Shown here in pieces: positions 18,901 through 26,100 of a DNA stretch of 64,000 nucleotides. Under the pieces are notes generated by a model, which was not told the DNA's origin, made no database searches, and saw only the letters and a program-made list of their open reading frames with translations. Source of the stretch: Clostridia bacterium (GTDB taxonomy: Bacteria; Bacillota; Clostridia; Christensenellales; Borkfalkiaceae); the NCBI GenBank assembly GCA_017507005.1, contig JAFWBT010000016.1, positions 1 to 64,000 on the forward strand. The letters are read 5' to 3'. Numbering within the stretch: the stretch's first letter is position 1; every line of letters begins with the position of its first letter. The position numbers and the translations under genes were made by a program.

Positions 18901-21761
18901 GCAACGTGCCAGCTACCATCGTCATTCTTCGTGAGCGTAACGAGGTTCATTATATTTGCGTTTGACGGTTTGCTCATAATCGTCGTCGTAGGTCTAGGAG
19001 TATCCTCGCCTGCAACGGTGTAGTTATAAGCAGATTTAAACGTAAAGTCTTGCGTTGCCAAGAAGCCAAAACGAAGCTCTTGATAGATGGTATTCGTCAA
19101 ATCCATCGATGCAAAGCCGTCCGCAGCAAAGCCGTCTACTTTATATATAGAGGTAAAGCCAAGGGGAAGACCGATAGCATCGTTCGATTTCGTTGAGCCG
19201 TCTGCTGCCGACCAAATCGCTCTTTCACCGAACGTTTCTTCGGGAACGCCGTACATTTCCGTCATATAGAAAATTGCGTTCGTTTCGTCTGCGTTCTTGG
19301 TAGGATAGAAACCGGTGCCAGTCGTGCCGTTAGAACCGCTGTAACTCATCAGAGTCAGTAACGTGTCACCGGTGATACCCGTCTGTACGTTTTCTTGCAC
19401 GTAGCGACCGTCTGCCGACTGTACCGACAACGACCAAGTGCCGTTCGATTTCGCAAAATGCGCGTACAGCCAATCGCCGCCCGTATATTTTGCTGCGCCA
19501 CGGATATAGATACCGTTGCCGCCTACAAATTTAACAGCAAAGTAAATATCGCTGTAACCAACAACACTCGTTTCGTCGAAACAAGTCGCCTGCATATCCG
19601 TTCCTGTTTCTGCCCAATTTGCAGGGTTATCACACCAATTAAATTCTTCGACGTTCTTAAAGCCCTTAGGAGCAGATTCGCTCGTAGAGCTGCTCAAAGC
19701 GTAGTTGTTTGCTCTCCAAATAGAGCTAGATGCAACCACTGCGTTATCGGGAAGCGTAAATTCTTTAACCCCCGAGTCGGGCGCAACTGCGCCGTCTTTC
19801 AAGATACCGCGTACTTCCGTCGAATAAATATTGACGGGTTCAGTAAGGTTGTCTCTATCTTGATATATAACGATACGACCGCCGTCGGTGGGATTTCCCG
19901 TATGGTCAAAAATCTGCGCAATCGTAGTACCCGATTGATTCTCAATGGTGTACCACACCGCGTTGTCTTTGATAATCTCAATCGTCCAAACAGCATCACT
20001 CGTCTGCGTCATATGGAAATAAACCCAAGGATTTACCGTGTAGCTATCAATATCCTTCCATTCAGGCGCAGTCATCGTAATCTTACCGTTGGTAATCTTA
20101 AGCGCTACCCACAGTTCTTCATAATCGGTCACCGTGGTTTCGTCGTAGTCGCCTCTTGCCAAGATATAGCTGCTCCACGTCTTGTCATCCGAATAGAAAC
20201 GCGTAACGCTATTAAAGCCGTCGGGAGCCGCTTCGCCGTTGTTATCCGACATTACCGTGATGTTCGACGAAGTCTCGCCGTTGAGCGCGTCTGCCAAAAC
20301 CATAGGCGTTTCCATCGAAGGGATTAAAGCGTCGTCCGAAAGGATTGCTTCCGTCATATAGATGCTCGCCGTCATTTCCGCGCTGGTACAAGGCTGCAAC
20401 ATAACCGAAAGCGACGTGCTGTCCCATTTACAAGCAGGGAATACCAAGCTCGCAATCGAATCGACGTCGTTCAAACCGCTATTATTTCTCGTAACGTTTT
20501 CAGCCGAGTAAACAACGCTACCGTCCGAAAGACGGGTAATCGTCACCGACCAAACGTTAGCCGAGGTCTGCAAAAGCTGTACGCCCAGCCACTCGTTTCT
20601 AATAACGCCAGAGCTGTTTCTGCTCGTCTGCATAGGATAAATTTGAACGCATGCGTCACCGCTCGTTTCCAGCTTGAACGCAAAGCGTACCCCTTTATAA
20701 CCAGAGATATCGTTTTGGCTATAACAGCTTCTATAGAAAGGATTGCCGCCCGCTTTCCAAAGGCTGGTACTGTTCTGATACCAATCCAAACGAAGAACGG
20801 AGCTATAACCGTTATCCTTAGCGAGAATAAGGTCTGCATTAGCTGCGTCCGTTATCGGCGTAGCCGTAGAACCGTTTTGGAACGCACGTTCCGCCGCCGT
20901 AGCGGCGTAGCCATCTTTAATAATCTGCGCAATCGTTCCCTCGTCTTTCAAATTCTCTTCAAGCGTCACCGTAATCGTTGCGGGAATCGTTGCACTGTAC
21001 GTGGAAAGGTCTACTTTGTTACCGTACTGGTCGGTCATGCTCGTAACCGTGAACGCGTCGCTGTACGTAGGGCCTACGAGTTTCGAGCCGTAATCCACCG
21101 TTTCCGTCTGCTTGCTGCCGTCGGGCATTACGTACGTCACCGTCGTTTCGTCGATAAGGTAAGGCACTAACTGCGCTTTTTCCGTCTCGCCGTAAGAAGA
21201 ACCGTTCGTTACTTTGTACGCGATATCCGCCAACGAAGTGTCGGGAACGTCGTTCGTGTAAACGGTTGTGCCGTCCGCATACTGCGCGTAAGAACGTACT
21301 ACGTATCTTACACCGTAAGCGATTTCAGGAATATCGTACAAATACGCCGTAGACTGCATCCAGCCTTCTTTTTCCTTGTTATCCCACCAAATATTCGTCG
21401 TGTCGATATGTACGGGACGATTTTTCGCTTCGTTGTTTAAATCGTCGAGCGTCAATTCGCCGTCACAACGGAAGTCGGGAATAATCAACGTACCCGTCTT
21501 ATAATTGCCTGCCGTCAACGTTGCATACGCCTCGTCCGTCATACGCGTGTGGAAACGCACACCCGCGCCGCTCGCGTCGTTGATGAGACGCGCACCTGCT
21601 GCGTTAACGTAAAAATCGCTAGCGGAGACCGTTGCCACTTCTGCCTTCGCAGGAGCCGAGCCCAACGTCTTGGGCAACAACAACGCCGTAGCGCCACAGA
21701 GGCACATCAAACAACTGACGATAGCCAATGAAATACTACGTTTTTTAATCTGTTTTCTCAT
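12918..21761 (-). CDS. Giant secreted protein: seven TEVRGV modules, Cys-rich repeats, beta-helix, DUF4838
   Basis: The protein has 2947 residues. The signal peptide probably ends A-K-A before E41. An N-terminal domain (about 45-275, with G-A-G-V-R-F) is shared with the 41820-47543 protein. Seven related modules of 165-190 residues follow (about 285-475, 488-655, 665-840, 846-1012, 1048-1225, 1302-1475, 1480-1645), each with a W/Y/R-F-A core and a T-E-x-x-G ending. Cys-rich SNGDGTH...CxCG repeats lie at about 1012-1040, 1225-1300 and 1648-1780. Next come an Ig-like stretch (about 1785-1880), a beta-helix-like region (about 1885-2180) and a DUF4838 domain (about 2190-2947) with C-Q-C-S-A-C at 2465-2470. 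No LPxTG or C-terminal membrane anchor is seen. AAGGAGG precedes the start, 17 bases after the small peptide gene. Confidence 0.88.
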   Translation of the reverse strand: MRKQIKKRSISLAIVSCLMCLCGATALLLPKTLGSAPAKAEVATVSASDFYVNAAGARLINDASGAGVRFHTRMTDEAYATLTAGNYKTGTLIIPDFRCDGELTLDDLNNEAKNRPVHIDTTNIWWDNKEKEGWMQSTAYLYDIPEIAYGVRYVVRSYAQYADGTTVYTNDVPDTSLADIAYKVTNGSSYGETEKAQLVPYLIDETTVTYVMPDGSKQTETVDYGSKLVGPTYSDAFTVTSMTDQYGNKVDLSTYSATIPATITVTLEENLKDEGTIAQIIKDGYAATAAERAFQNGSTATPITDAANADLILAKDNGYSSVLRLDWYQNSTSLWKAGGNPFYRSCYSQNDISGYKGVRFAFKLETSGDACVQIYPMQTSRNSSGVIRNEWLGVQLLQTSANVWSVTITRLSDGSVVYSAENVTRNNSGLNDVDSIASLVFPACKWDSTSLSVMLQPCTSAEMTASIYMTEAILSDDALIPSMETPMVLADALNGETSSNITVMSDNNGEAAPDGFNSVTRFYSDDKTWSSYILARGDYDETTVTDYEELWVALKITNGKITMTAPEWKDIDSYTVNPWVYFHMTQTSDAVWTIEIIKDNAVWYTIENQSGTTIAQIFDHTGNPTDGGRIVIYQDRDNLTEPVNIYSTEVRGILKDGAVAPDSGVKEFTLPDNAVVASSSIWRANNYALSSSTSESAPKGFKNVEEFNWCDNPANWAETGTDMQATCFDETSVVGYSDIYFAVKFVGGNGIYIRGAAKYTGGDWLYAHFAKSNGTWSLSVQSADGRYVQENVQTGITGDTLLTLMSYSGSNGTTGTGFYPTKNADETNAIFYMTEMYGVPEETFGERAIWSAADGSTKSNDAIGLPLGFTSIYKVDGFAADGFASMDLTNTIYQELRFGFLATQDFTFKSAYNYTVAGEDTPRPTTTIMSKPSNANIMNLVTLTKNDDGSWHVAINARRWVSAPAGGGSSAQTSDLFETDVTANSLSAIMSTLMSPAKNMTLYVTEVRGTHVCAYNSTKSLGNGYLQDYCICGEAMSEPYEFAHGIENEAVMVNDSIWRDNNYALSTPDQEAPAGFDNIEMYQWNLNSTMANGVPYGSTSKDMPLTCLDEADVSAYDEVWFAMKNVGGTGFYVRGGNAYTGSDWLYYHLVKVDDAWTVSLSSPDGYVANNVQTGIVGNTLKDILSYNAYSASKPWNSGAYPTKAEGDTTTDVRIYFTEILGVIGCEHTTTEYESNGDGTHTEVCASCGKTMGEATACVGGEATCTAQAVCSLCNTAYGEMVAHTIGDWVLGKQSCTVCGKVLNTAAVVADSAIIDSTNANLTLSNNAAGITAPEGFSKVTNLFSASGNTWANKILTSADYAGATLTAFSEVWFAIAIQGGHFTNTADSWKNLDADNQLVWVNFHLTQTAENTWTVSIYVDGTLYKTFANRPGDTIYELTENNNNGLRLVIYQQTDGTNSTADVNVYATEVLGVFNTGIASYATNVWDHIWNPYYFTGGGAAEGAYSDEAAPVGFSKVSEYTWTGKDFAYKYGHFNASDISAYSDIWFAMKTNAPANIYLQGAPNSGAITGEWVYVHYHQVSDGVWTKDYRTTSGFYSPATNHTNITGTKLTDMIGWKSGINQGSYPTAAASETATAYFTEVIGVLACDGTNHTADVIASNGDGTHSETCRCGVAVSASTACSGGTATCTKLAVCSTCGSTYGELVAHSAIKYVSNGDGTHSGICACGATVNTTACAGGTATCSAKAVCTTCKTAYGATLSHEGAWSGDDFICSNCGENFGSVDTELDKQTSALFTDATSITANEATALTIDLTSATDLTISAATVTLGGKEYAATVANNIVTIDVIPYNVFGEYEAVVVATVEGRTFEITAPTLVVTNMITKADTMLAMKYILRGKTTTAKVADTSAQTENVIIYQGGTGGAGTMHGNGYYTLGNDIRLTQDGGGYTDVYVWGTTTVPFVGTFDGNGHVISDFVKTNWFSGHVLEETVSTGSYQLELEGSLFGYVNGTVKHVAFTGVQLGIYANIVLDGKGMFEDVYVEITNLHHNANLYIAPFFWRNGSTANGGTLRNVVFNFNNHSSSILNDDGNHTNTSNTHYPAATGKYFAAENVGVYGFNKNWLKANGTSGNVYYTDATNDGSAAGIYVEYVDDTTNGASFWISGLDSELWKIVDGVPMLKNVTASGTTVAPDDNQFQEQGDSYNIVWNDHENGSFEAVDFINDVTKASTGSSLAIYDMQELSTQQIVVGTYNTYMHYLTEKFASNPDLTLNGNGSANYGIYRVENTIFVLAENEEAFGYAAKELCRQLYGWNEMLFDYSEEVVATDVVYNSITADAMTTALQGLEDYTTNITFNHRQAAFSNDNTEKDSLGFTRMSHYSTYVAMHNSKDYFYADTTTWSESDTTWQATDSSNAILTSTNDGQICYLGHGDSSVFNKMINHVAAIMVAEAVAKPAMTTINFMIEDNALYCQCSACGNFSNASIPQLIFLNKLASVVNSNAELVAAGRTLNIEFFAYSMFQYAPVLESADQTALANIKTSYGHGDAAATDTFTYSALNAAGATYAAATSTTEHVVLKAHKNLRLDWTSHKANHSFALSHEANDHMYLALLAWIASVGAENIEVFMYQTPYRDYFLPLNTWEYQVLWYQELNKLGVHNSMFSLGNVHNKAGAQTAFMAFKTYIDSRAMTDVNVTFDELKNEFFATNGYYGEAGPTMRTFFEELVSAMESKKQGEDNDNAFMNLKAGYLDPTDLVNWDNSSDTQRRQSFFNGAYGYNMDSVVFPDASAGATSATLTPAQDLYVHSKYSGQRATLEGWYNYCQTALSEVSDAQYDEVAKAKYQKRINVEMIFPEYAILMLHSTYTTKMKYASLTGWNSGTITVTLSSEITIESIKSAENPYEDFYTRVVALDVEKPSEFFGFDSKNVLTVAGYKSVLGTTTSFGLYESFFSNWGVL

Positions 21762-21778
21762 CGTTTGCCTCCTTTTCC

Positions 21779-21931
21779 TTACATCCAGCCATCGTCGCCA
21801 CCAGGGAACTGCGCGCCGCCTTCTGGCGTGCTATCATCCGCTCCGGGGTTGCTGGTACGAACAACGTCTTCTAAAATGAATAACGTTACCTTGATTTCAG
21901 GAGATTCGTAAAAAGAATATCCTTGCTGCAT
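21779..21931 (-). CDS. 50-residue YxxPxI-DVVxTS peptide encoded before the giant protein
   Basis: ATG at 21931 follows AGGAGG at ideal spacing, and the frame closes with TAA at 21779-21781. The product has Y8-x-S-P-x-I13, then D22-V-V-x-T-S27, then an acidic Gly/Asp/Pro-rich tail ending G-D-D-G-W-M. It has no signal peptide, Cys or membrane segment. A second peptide at 47549-47662 has the same blocks with identical Pro-to-Asp spacing (11 residues), which supports real coding. Both genes lie directly upstream of a large DUF4838 protein gene. The function is unknown: a peptide precursor, a leader peptide coupling translation, or a partner of the giant protein are all possible. Confidence 0.78.
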   Translation of the reverse strand: MQQGYSFYESPEIKVTLFILEDVVRTSNPGADDSTPEGGAQFPGGDDGWM

Positions 21932-22056
21932 AGTTTCCTCCTTTCGCGCTCTTCGCGCTAAGTTTTAATAAATTTTCGTACTTAAAAATATATATTAAAC
22001 GCAAATTGCAAAACGCTGATGCAACTCCTTTTTTTTGCTCCTCATAAAGGTCTTTT

Positions 22057-22092
22057 ATTTGTCGTAGCAACGACAAATAGCCCCATGGGGCT
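22057..22092 (-). repeat. Two adjacent perfect stem-loops
   Basis: AGCCCCATGGGGCT (22079-22092) is a 14-base palindrome. It abuts ATTTGTCGT-AGCA-ACGACAAAT (22057-22078), a 9-bp stem with a 4-base loop. Both lie 40 bases after the stop of the mini-lipoprotein gene and ahead of the peptide/giant pair. There is no U-run, so they may act in partial termination or mRNA processing between an upstream small gene and the 9-kb downstream transcript. Confidence 0.6.
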
Positions 22093-22132
22093 GCGATTTG
22101 CTTTTGCGATTGTTTTTAGTTTTTTCTTTCGT

Positions 22133-22618
22133 TTACGGACGAGGGAATTCTATATCCGCCCAACCGCTGTTTTTGTTTTCCGAGCTAACGCTTTCTTCTT
22201 CACTGCTTTCTTCGCTTTCACTACTTTCTTCGATTTCACTACTTTGTTCTGCGCTACTTTCTTCCGTTTCGCTCGTTTTTTCGCTGCTCACTTCCGAACT
22301 TTCCACGTCTGCACTTTCCGCGCTTTCTACGCTTTCGATTTCCGAAGTTTCCTCACTCGAAATAATTTCTTCACTCGATACGATTTCTTCCGAGCTTTCC
22401 GTTTCCGCGCTCTCTACGCTTTCGATTTCCGAAACCGCGTCGCTGACCACAGAGCTTTCCGCTTGACTGCTTTCTTCGATACTCGACGTAGCCGAATCGC
22501 TAATAGACGCGATAGAACTCGCCGCGCCGCCCTGCGTCGATTCACCGCCTTTTCCTAAACACGCGGTAAGGACGAACGGCATTATCGCAAACAGTATTGC
22601 AAATAAAATCTTTCTCAT
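22133..22618 (-). CDS. Ser/Glu-rich mini-lipoprotein with short IEFPRP tail
   Basis: The chosen start at 22618 (161 residues) follows AAGGAG and gives a clean lipoprotein leader (T-A-C lipobox near residue 20). Almost the whole mature chain is a low-complexity Ser/Glu linker (S-S-E-E, E-S-V-E-S-A-E). It ends in a short tail, G-W-A-D-I-E-F-P-R-P, with no folded domain. The 63623-63937 lipoprotein is built the same way and ends I-E-L-P-E-V-E-R-P. A near-consensus promoter lies at 22650-22678. The protein probably projects a short C-terminal peptide from the membrane through the wall. Its role is unknown. Confidence 0.82.
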   Translation of the reverse strand: MRKILFAILFAIMPFVLTACLGKGGESTQGGAASSIASISDSATSSIEESSQAESSVVSDAVSEIESVESAETESSEEIVSSEEIISSEETSEIESVESAESADVESSEVSSEKTSETEESSAEQSSEIEESSESEESSEEESVSSENKNSGWADIEFPRP

Positions 22619-22649
22619 CGTTTTCTCCTTAATTCTTGTTCGTTTTTTA

Positions 22650-22678
22650 ATTATAAAATAAAACCGCTTTAATTTCAA
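22650..22678 (-). promoter_or_regulatory. Sigma-A promoter for the mini-lipoprotein/peptide/giant-protein genes
   Basis: On the minus strand TTGAAA (22673-22678) and TATAAT (22650-22655) are separated by 17 bases, about 32 bases before the start at 22618. A tandem 21-base repeat lies 36 bases further upstream. Confidence 0.8.
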
Positions 22679-22714
22679 TGGTCTATTCAATCAAAAAGTA
22701 TGGTATTCGCTTAT

Positions 22715-22756
22715 TTTTGATATTTTTTAGCGCAATTTTGATATTTCTTAGCACAA
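22715..22756 (-). promoter_or_regulatory. Tandem 21-base direct repeat, likely activator site
   Basis: Two directly adjacent copies (22715-22735 and 22736-22756) agree at 19 of 21 bases; both start TTTTGATATTT and end in AGC(G/A)CAA on the plus strand. They sit just upstream of the promoter at 22650-22678. A two-helical-turn direct repeat in this position is typical of AraC-family or similar activator sites; this assignment is inferred. Confidence 0.6.
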
Positions 22757-23034
22757 ATAGCCCACACAACCGTTGCCCAATATATTACGTCTCGCACGCG
22801 CGCACGAAACGCTCACCTGCAAAAACACTAAAACGAACGTTGTCCTTGCAAAATCCCTGCCAACGCGTATAAAAAGGGGCAATAATACAGTATTGCACAA
22901 TTCATTGTATAACAAAAACGCTATATTGTCAATATCTTTTTTTCCTTTCCCTATTGCTTTTTTTCTTTATTTGCAATTTTTTTCTCGTATACGGGCGCTA
23001 TGCACGCGCGCACGCGCGCCATGATAATGCAAAA
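22757..23034. other. Gene-free stretch between mini-lipoprotein and metallophosphatase genes
   Basis: I find no convincing coding frame here. It contains a second near-consensus minus-strand promoter (22904-22932), two alternating purine-pyrimidine tracts rich in CGCG (about 22794-22806 and 23003-23022), and an 18-base inverted-repeat stretch, GCAATA...TATTGC, at about 22880-22897. It may carry the start of a long leader RNA or a small RNA. Confidence 0.5.
22904..22932 (-). promoter_or_regulatory. Near-consensus sigma-A promoter far upstream of any start codon
   Basis: The minus strand reads TTGACA (22927-22932), 17 bases, TACAAT (22904-22909). The nearest downstream start codon is at 22618, about 280 bases away, and a separate promoter lies in between. 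This suggests a long 5' leader or a small RNA. Confidence 0.65.
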
Positions 23035-23076
23035 CACAAAAAAACTCTCCCCTGCGATTTTTTTTCACAAGAGAGA
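23035..23076 (-). terminator. Terminator after the metallophosphatase gene
   Basis: On the minus strand a CTCTCTT.../...GGGGAGAG stem is followed by a run of seven T residues. It lies about 65 bases after the stop at 23143 and includes G-U pairs, so the stem is of moderate strength. Confidence 0.6.
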
Positions 23077-23084
23077 ATTTTTAA

Positions 23085-23121
23085 GGTTTTCATTTTTTAC
23101 ACCGTGGTTTTCATTTTTTAC
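23085..23121. repeat. Exact 16-base direct repeat with 21-base period
   Basis: GGTTTTCATTTTTTAC occurs at 23085-23100 and again at 23106-23121. It lies between the metallophosphatase stop and its terminator. No function is evident. Confidence 0.6.
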
Positions 23122-23142
23122 GGTGCGAAAGCGCCGCCGTTT

Positions 23143-24969
23143 TTAAGCGTTTTCCGTCGCGGAATCACCCGTCTTTTTGATACCCCATTTTTGGAGGATG
23201 TTGAGCGTTCCACTGTAATTTTTCACTTCGTACGTCAACGTATCGCCGTCGATAGTAATATCCGCCCAAGTACGCGAACCGCACGCCTGCGCGTAATCGT
23301 AAATACCTTCCGCAATACCAACGACACCTTTCAAGTTCGTACCCACCGTGCCATCCATCACGTAGATAACACCGCTAGGATCGACGGTATATTCCACTTC
23401 TGCCACCGTTTCTTTCGTTTCCGTCGTGGGCTTGCCCTCGCCGTCCAGCGCGTTGGTCTTAGACACCAAGTGGTCGTGGCCCTGCAATACGAGGTCTACA
23501 CCGTATTCGGCAAACACTGATTGCAACTGCGCGCGAAGCGCCACGCTTTGCTGATTTTTCTCGGGATGCGCGCCCCATTGACCAATCGAATACAAGGGCG
23601 CGTGCATTGCTACAATCGTCCAATCGCTGTCGTTATTAGCCAACTCTTTCACCAACCAATCGTATTGCTCTTTATCCAAAGCGCCGCTAGAATTGTTGGT
23701 GTTCAGCATAATAAATTTCACGTTGCTGTACGTAAAGGTATAATAATAGCCTGCCAAAATGGACTTCTGCGTAGGAATCTTGTTACTGAAATGCTTCCAC
23801 ATTTCGTTTACACCGCTCTTATACGTGGTGTCGTGGTTCCCTGCAATCGCCATAATCGGCGTTTTGGAAAGATATTCAAAATTCGCGTGCAACATATCCG
23901 TCCACTCGTACTCGTACTTGGAATATTCCACTACGTCGCCCGTATGTAAGATGAAATCGGTGTTGTCTGCCATCTGCGAGAGCACCTCTCGGAAACATAA
24001 ACCAGAGCTGGGAACGGACTGCGTATCGCTCACGTGCGAGAACGTGAACGACGTTGCGGACGCGTCTCTCGTCTTAAACGTCACCGTTTCCGACGCTACG
24101 TCTGCGTATTTATCATAGATACGATAGGTGTACGTCGTTGCTGGCTCTAATTCAATCTCCGCTTTCACGATATAATAATCGATTTTTGAATCGTCTGCCG
24201 CATACGAGCTGTGTTTAGAGAAATACGAGCCTACCTCTAACGCGTTTTCTGTCAACTGCGTACCCTTTTCATACTGAATAACGGGACGCATAGGCTCTGC
24301 CTGCGTATTGTACGTAAAGCCGTATATCGAATTTTCCGTATCGTACAGCCCCATCGTCAAGGATACGGGCACGTAATTTTTCTTTTCGTCTTCCGTCAGC
24401 TGTTTAATCGGATCGCCGTAGCTGAACGTTTCTTCCGTACCCGCCTTGCCGCAAAGACAAGATTTATAATACGTCGCCGCCGTTTCGTACGTAGCCTCCG
24501 TCGCTATATATTCTCCGCCCGTCTTTTCCTGATCGTATACGTGATCGCCAAGCTCGCCAGCCGAGAACGTCACTCCATAAGGCGCGCTGCTTCTCCCGCA
24601 CGTCACGCAAGAACGATAATACACCGCTTGCGCTTGGCACGTCGCCGCCGTGTTCAAGTATTCCTCTGCCGCCACTTCCGCGCTGTAATCGTGTGTGGCT
24701 TTCGTGCCGACTGTATAAGTCTCCTCGCCTTTTTCTCCACAAGCACAGCTATAATAATACGTTGCCGGCGCCGAGCACGATTTTTCCGATTTTAAGTAAT
24801 CTGCCTCGTTTACTTTGCAAACGTATTCGTGCTGATGCCCTGTTGCGCCGCTCGTTACGCTATCGCCGTTATTTCCCGTTGGTTTGCCAAAATTACACCC
24901 CGTAGAAAGCAACGTCGCAGCGCCCATAACGAAAGCTAAAGTTCTCTTGAAAAATTTCTTTTTCTCCAT
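23143..24969 (-). CDS. Surface metallophosphoesterase lipoprotein with Cys-rich repeats
   Basis: The 608-residue lipoprotein has lipobox S-T-G-C25. Residues about 45-190 hold three or four Cys-rich repeats (H-x-Y...A-T-C...Y-Y-x-S-C-x-C-G) similar to those in the giant protein. An Fn3-like domain follows (about 200-300; T-T-Y-T-Y-R-I-Y-D), as in purple acid phosphatases. The calcineurin-like catalytic domain carries S-D-T-Q (D315), G-D (344-345), G-N-H-D (377-380), H456 and G-H-D-H (497-500), so all metal-binding blocks are present. It probably removes phosphate from an extracellular substrate. It has its own promoter, divergent from the AraC-type regulator. Confidence 0.9.
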   Translation of the reverse strand: MEKKKFFKRTLAFVMGAATLLSTGCNFGKPTGNNGDSVTSGATGHQHEYVCKVNEADYLKSEKSCSAPATYYYSCACGEKGEETYTVGTKATHDYSAEVAAEEYLNTAATCQAQAVYYRSCVTCGRSSAPYGVTFSAGELGDHVYDQEKTGGEYIATEATYETAATYYKSCLCGKAGTEETFSYGDPIKQLTEDEKKNYVPVSLTMGLYDTENSIYGFTYNTQAEPMRPVIQYEKGTQLTENALEVGSYFSKHSSYAADDSKIDYYIVKAEIELEPATTYTYRIYDKYADVASETVTFKTRDASATSFTFSHVSDTQSVPSSGLCFREVLSQMADNTDFILHTGDVVEYSKYEYEWTDMLHANFEYLSKTPIMAIAGNHDTTYKSGVNEMWKHFSNKIPTQKSILAGYYYTFTYSNVKFIMLNTNNSSGALDKEQYDWLVKELANNDSDWTIVAMHAPLYSIGQWGAHPEKNQQSVALRAQLQSVFAEYGVDLVLQGHDHLVSKTNALDGEGKPTTETKETVAEVEYTVDPSGVIYVMDGTVGTNLKGVVGIAEGIYDYAQACGSRTWADITIDGDTLTYEVKNYSGTLNILQKWGIKKTGDSATENA

Positions 24970-25003
24970 AAGACACCTATTCCTCCCTTAATTTTTCTCC
25001 CTT

Positions 25004-25032
25004 ATTATAATGTAATTTCGGCAAATTGTAAA
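25004..25032 (-). promoter_or_regulatory. Sigma-A promoter of the metallophosphatase gene
   Basis: Minus strand: TTTACA (25027-25032), 17-base spacer, TATAAT (25004-25009), 35 bases before the start at 24969. It is divergent from the regulator promoter about 55 bases away, so one regulator could control both. Confidence 0.78.
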
Positions 25033-25084
25033 TAGCTTTTTTTACAAATACTATTGCGTTTTCTCCACAATTAAAATTTTGATA

Positions 25085-25113
25085 TTGCAAAAAAAAATTA
25101 TGCGTGCTATAAT
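25085..25113 (+). promoter_or_regulatory. Sigma-A promoter of the plus-strand AraC regulator
   Basis: Plus strand: TTGCAA (25085-25090), 17-base spacer, TATAAT (25108-25113), followed by AAGGGG and the ATG at 25146. Confidence 0.78.
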
Positions 25114-25145
25114 CCAATTTGTATAATGACAAGGGGAAAACGGCT

Positions 25146-25988
25146 ATGTCTTTATTACTTAAAAATAATTGTGATTTACAAGATTCTATCGCAACAAACG
25201 ACCTACATTTCGGTATCTCGTTGGCAAAAAATCCGTTGCTGCTCGACGCGAATGCATACAACTTTTTCCGCCATACCAGCGAAAAACACCAAATATTGAT
25301 TTTTCTTTCGGGCGATTGCAGGATGGACACGGACAACTATTCACACGTGTTACAGCCGGGCGACGTTTGTTTTAATCCCGCGCTGTCCTATTACGGCGTC
25401 ACAATCCTTTCCGACGCGCCTTATGAACGCGTCGTAGCGGCTATAAAACCCTCCCCGCGCTTTGACAAGCTTGCCTTTGAAGTATTCAGCGACTTAAAGC
25501 CCATTAACGTGAACGTCAAAGAGCAACTGTTGCCTTTTATCGAACGGTTTAAATTCTATTCGGAAAAGTTGCCGTTAAAACAATTTTCCGAGTTTTCGCA
25601 ATTCTTGCTAGAAGAATTTTTATGCATTTGTCAAATTGCAAAAAATTCCGCAAACAATATAGTAGACACGTCGGACAATCTCCTCAAAAGCGCACTGAAA
25701 TATATCGACGCAAACTGGAGCACTATCAAAAACGTACAAGATATTTCCAACGCGCTGTTTATCAGCCCGTCCTATCTGTACGAAATCTTTAATAAAGCCT
25801 TGGGCATTGCGCCAAAAACTTATCTCACGCAAAAGCGTTTACAAGAGGCGCACGCCTATCTAATTTCAGGGTTTTCCCCCAACGAAACGAGCCGTCTTGT
25901 CGGCTTTAACACCTACACGGCGTTCTATCGCGCCTGCAAGGCGTTCTACGGCAAATCACCACAGGATATCTGGGTGAAGAAAAACTAA
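25146..25988 (+). CDS. AraC-family transcriptional regulator
   Basis: The 280-residue protein starts at ATG 25146 behind AAGGGG. The N-terminal half (about 35-120) is a cupin-like sensor domain with L-Q-P-G-D-V-C-F. The C-terminal ~100 residues form the two helix-turn-helix AraC DNA-binding domain (D-I-S-N-A-L-F-I-S-P-S-Y-L-Y-E-I-F and the second motif ending Y-G-K-S-P-Q). It is the only plus-strand protein gene here. It lies divergent from the metallophosphatase and convergent with the GH127-like gene, with a shared bidirectional terminator. Likely targets are the adjacent genes. The effector is unknown, probably a sugar. Confidence 0.93.
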   Translation: MSLLLKNNCDLQDSIATNDLHFGISLAKNPLLLDANAYNFFRHTSEKHQILIFLSGDCRMDTDNYSHVLQPGDVCFNPALSYYGVTILSDAPYERVVAAIKPSPRFDKLAFEVFSDLKPINVNVKEQLLPFIERFKFYSEKLPLKQFSEFSQFLLEEFLCICQIAKNSANNIVDTSDNLLKSALKYIDANWSTIKNVQDISNALFISPSYLYEIFNKALGIAPKTYLTQKRLQEAHAYLISGFSPNETSRLVGFNTYTAFYRACKAFYGKSPQDIWVKKN

Positions 25989-26011
25989 ACGTAACAAAAA
26001 AATACCGTTAA

Positions 26012-26047
26012 AAAAGTCACTGTTCCGCGTAGGGAATAGTGACTTTT
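26012..26047. terminator. Bidirectional terminator between AraC and GH127-like genes
   Basis: The arms AAAAGTCACTGTTCC (26012-26026) and GGGAATAGTGACTTTT (26032-26047) pair with one G-U pair. T-rich tracts follow on both strands, so it can end the regulator transcript from the left and the glycosidase transcript from the right. Confidence 0.88.
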
Positions 26048-26100
26048 CTTTGCGTTTTTTACGGTCTTTTTTTCTTTTTTATCGACGATTTATTGACAAG

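Noticed and set aside
21640..21761. L-P-K-T in the leader of the 2947-residue protein (and M-P-K-T in the 1907-residue one) as a sortase signal.
   Set aside because: The motif lies in the N-terminal signal region, is not followed by Gly, and no C-terminal hydrophobic tail and charged end exist.
12918..21761. Frameshift or assembly fusion as the cause of the very long gene.
   Set aside because: The frame is open without interruption through all modules, the domain logic is consistent, and the related 1907-residue protein shows the same N-terminal and C-terminal domains around other modules.
22619..23142. A tRNA, riboswitch or extra small gene in the largest gene-free stretch.
   Set aside because: No cloverleaf, known riboswitch core or coding frame with a good ribosome site could be supported. 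Only promoters, repeats and a terminator are reported.
24977..25336. A 119-codon minus-strand frame between the metallophosphatase and the AraC regulator.
   Set aside because: It overlaps the AraC coding start and both divergent promoters, and shows no ribosome site or recognisable features.
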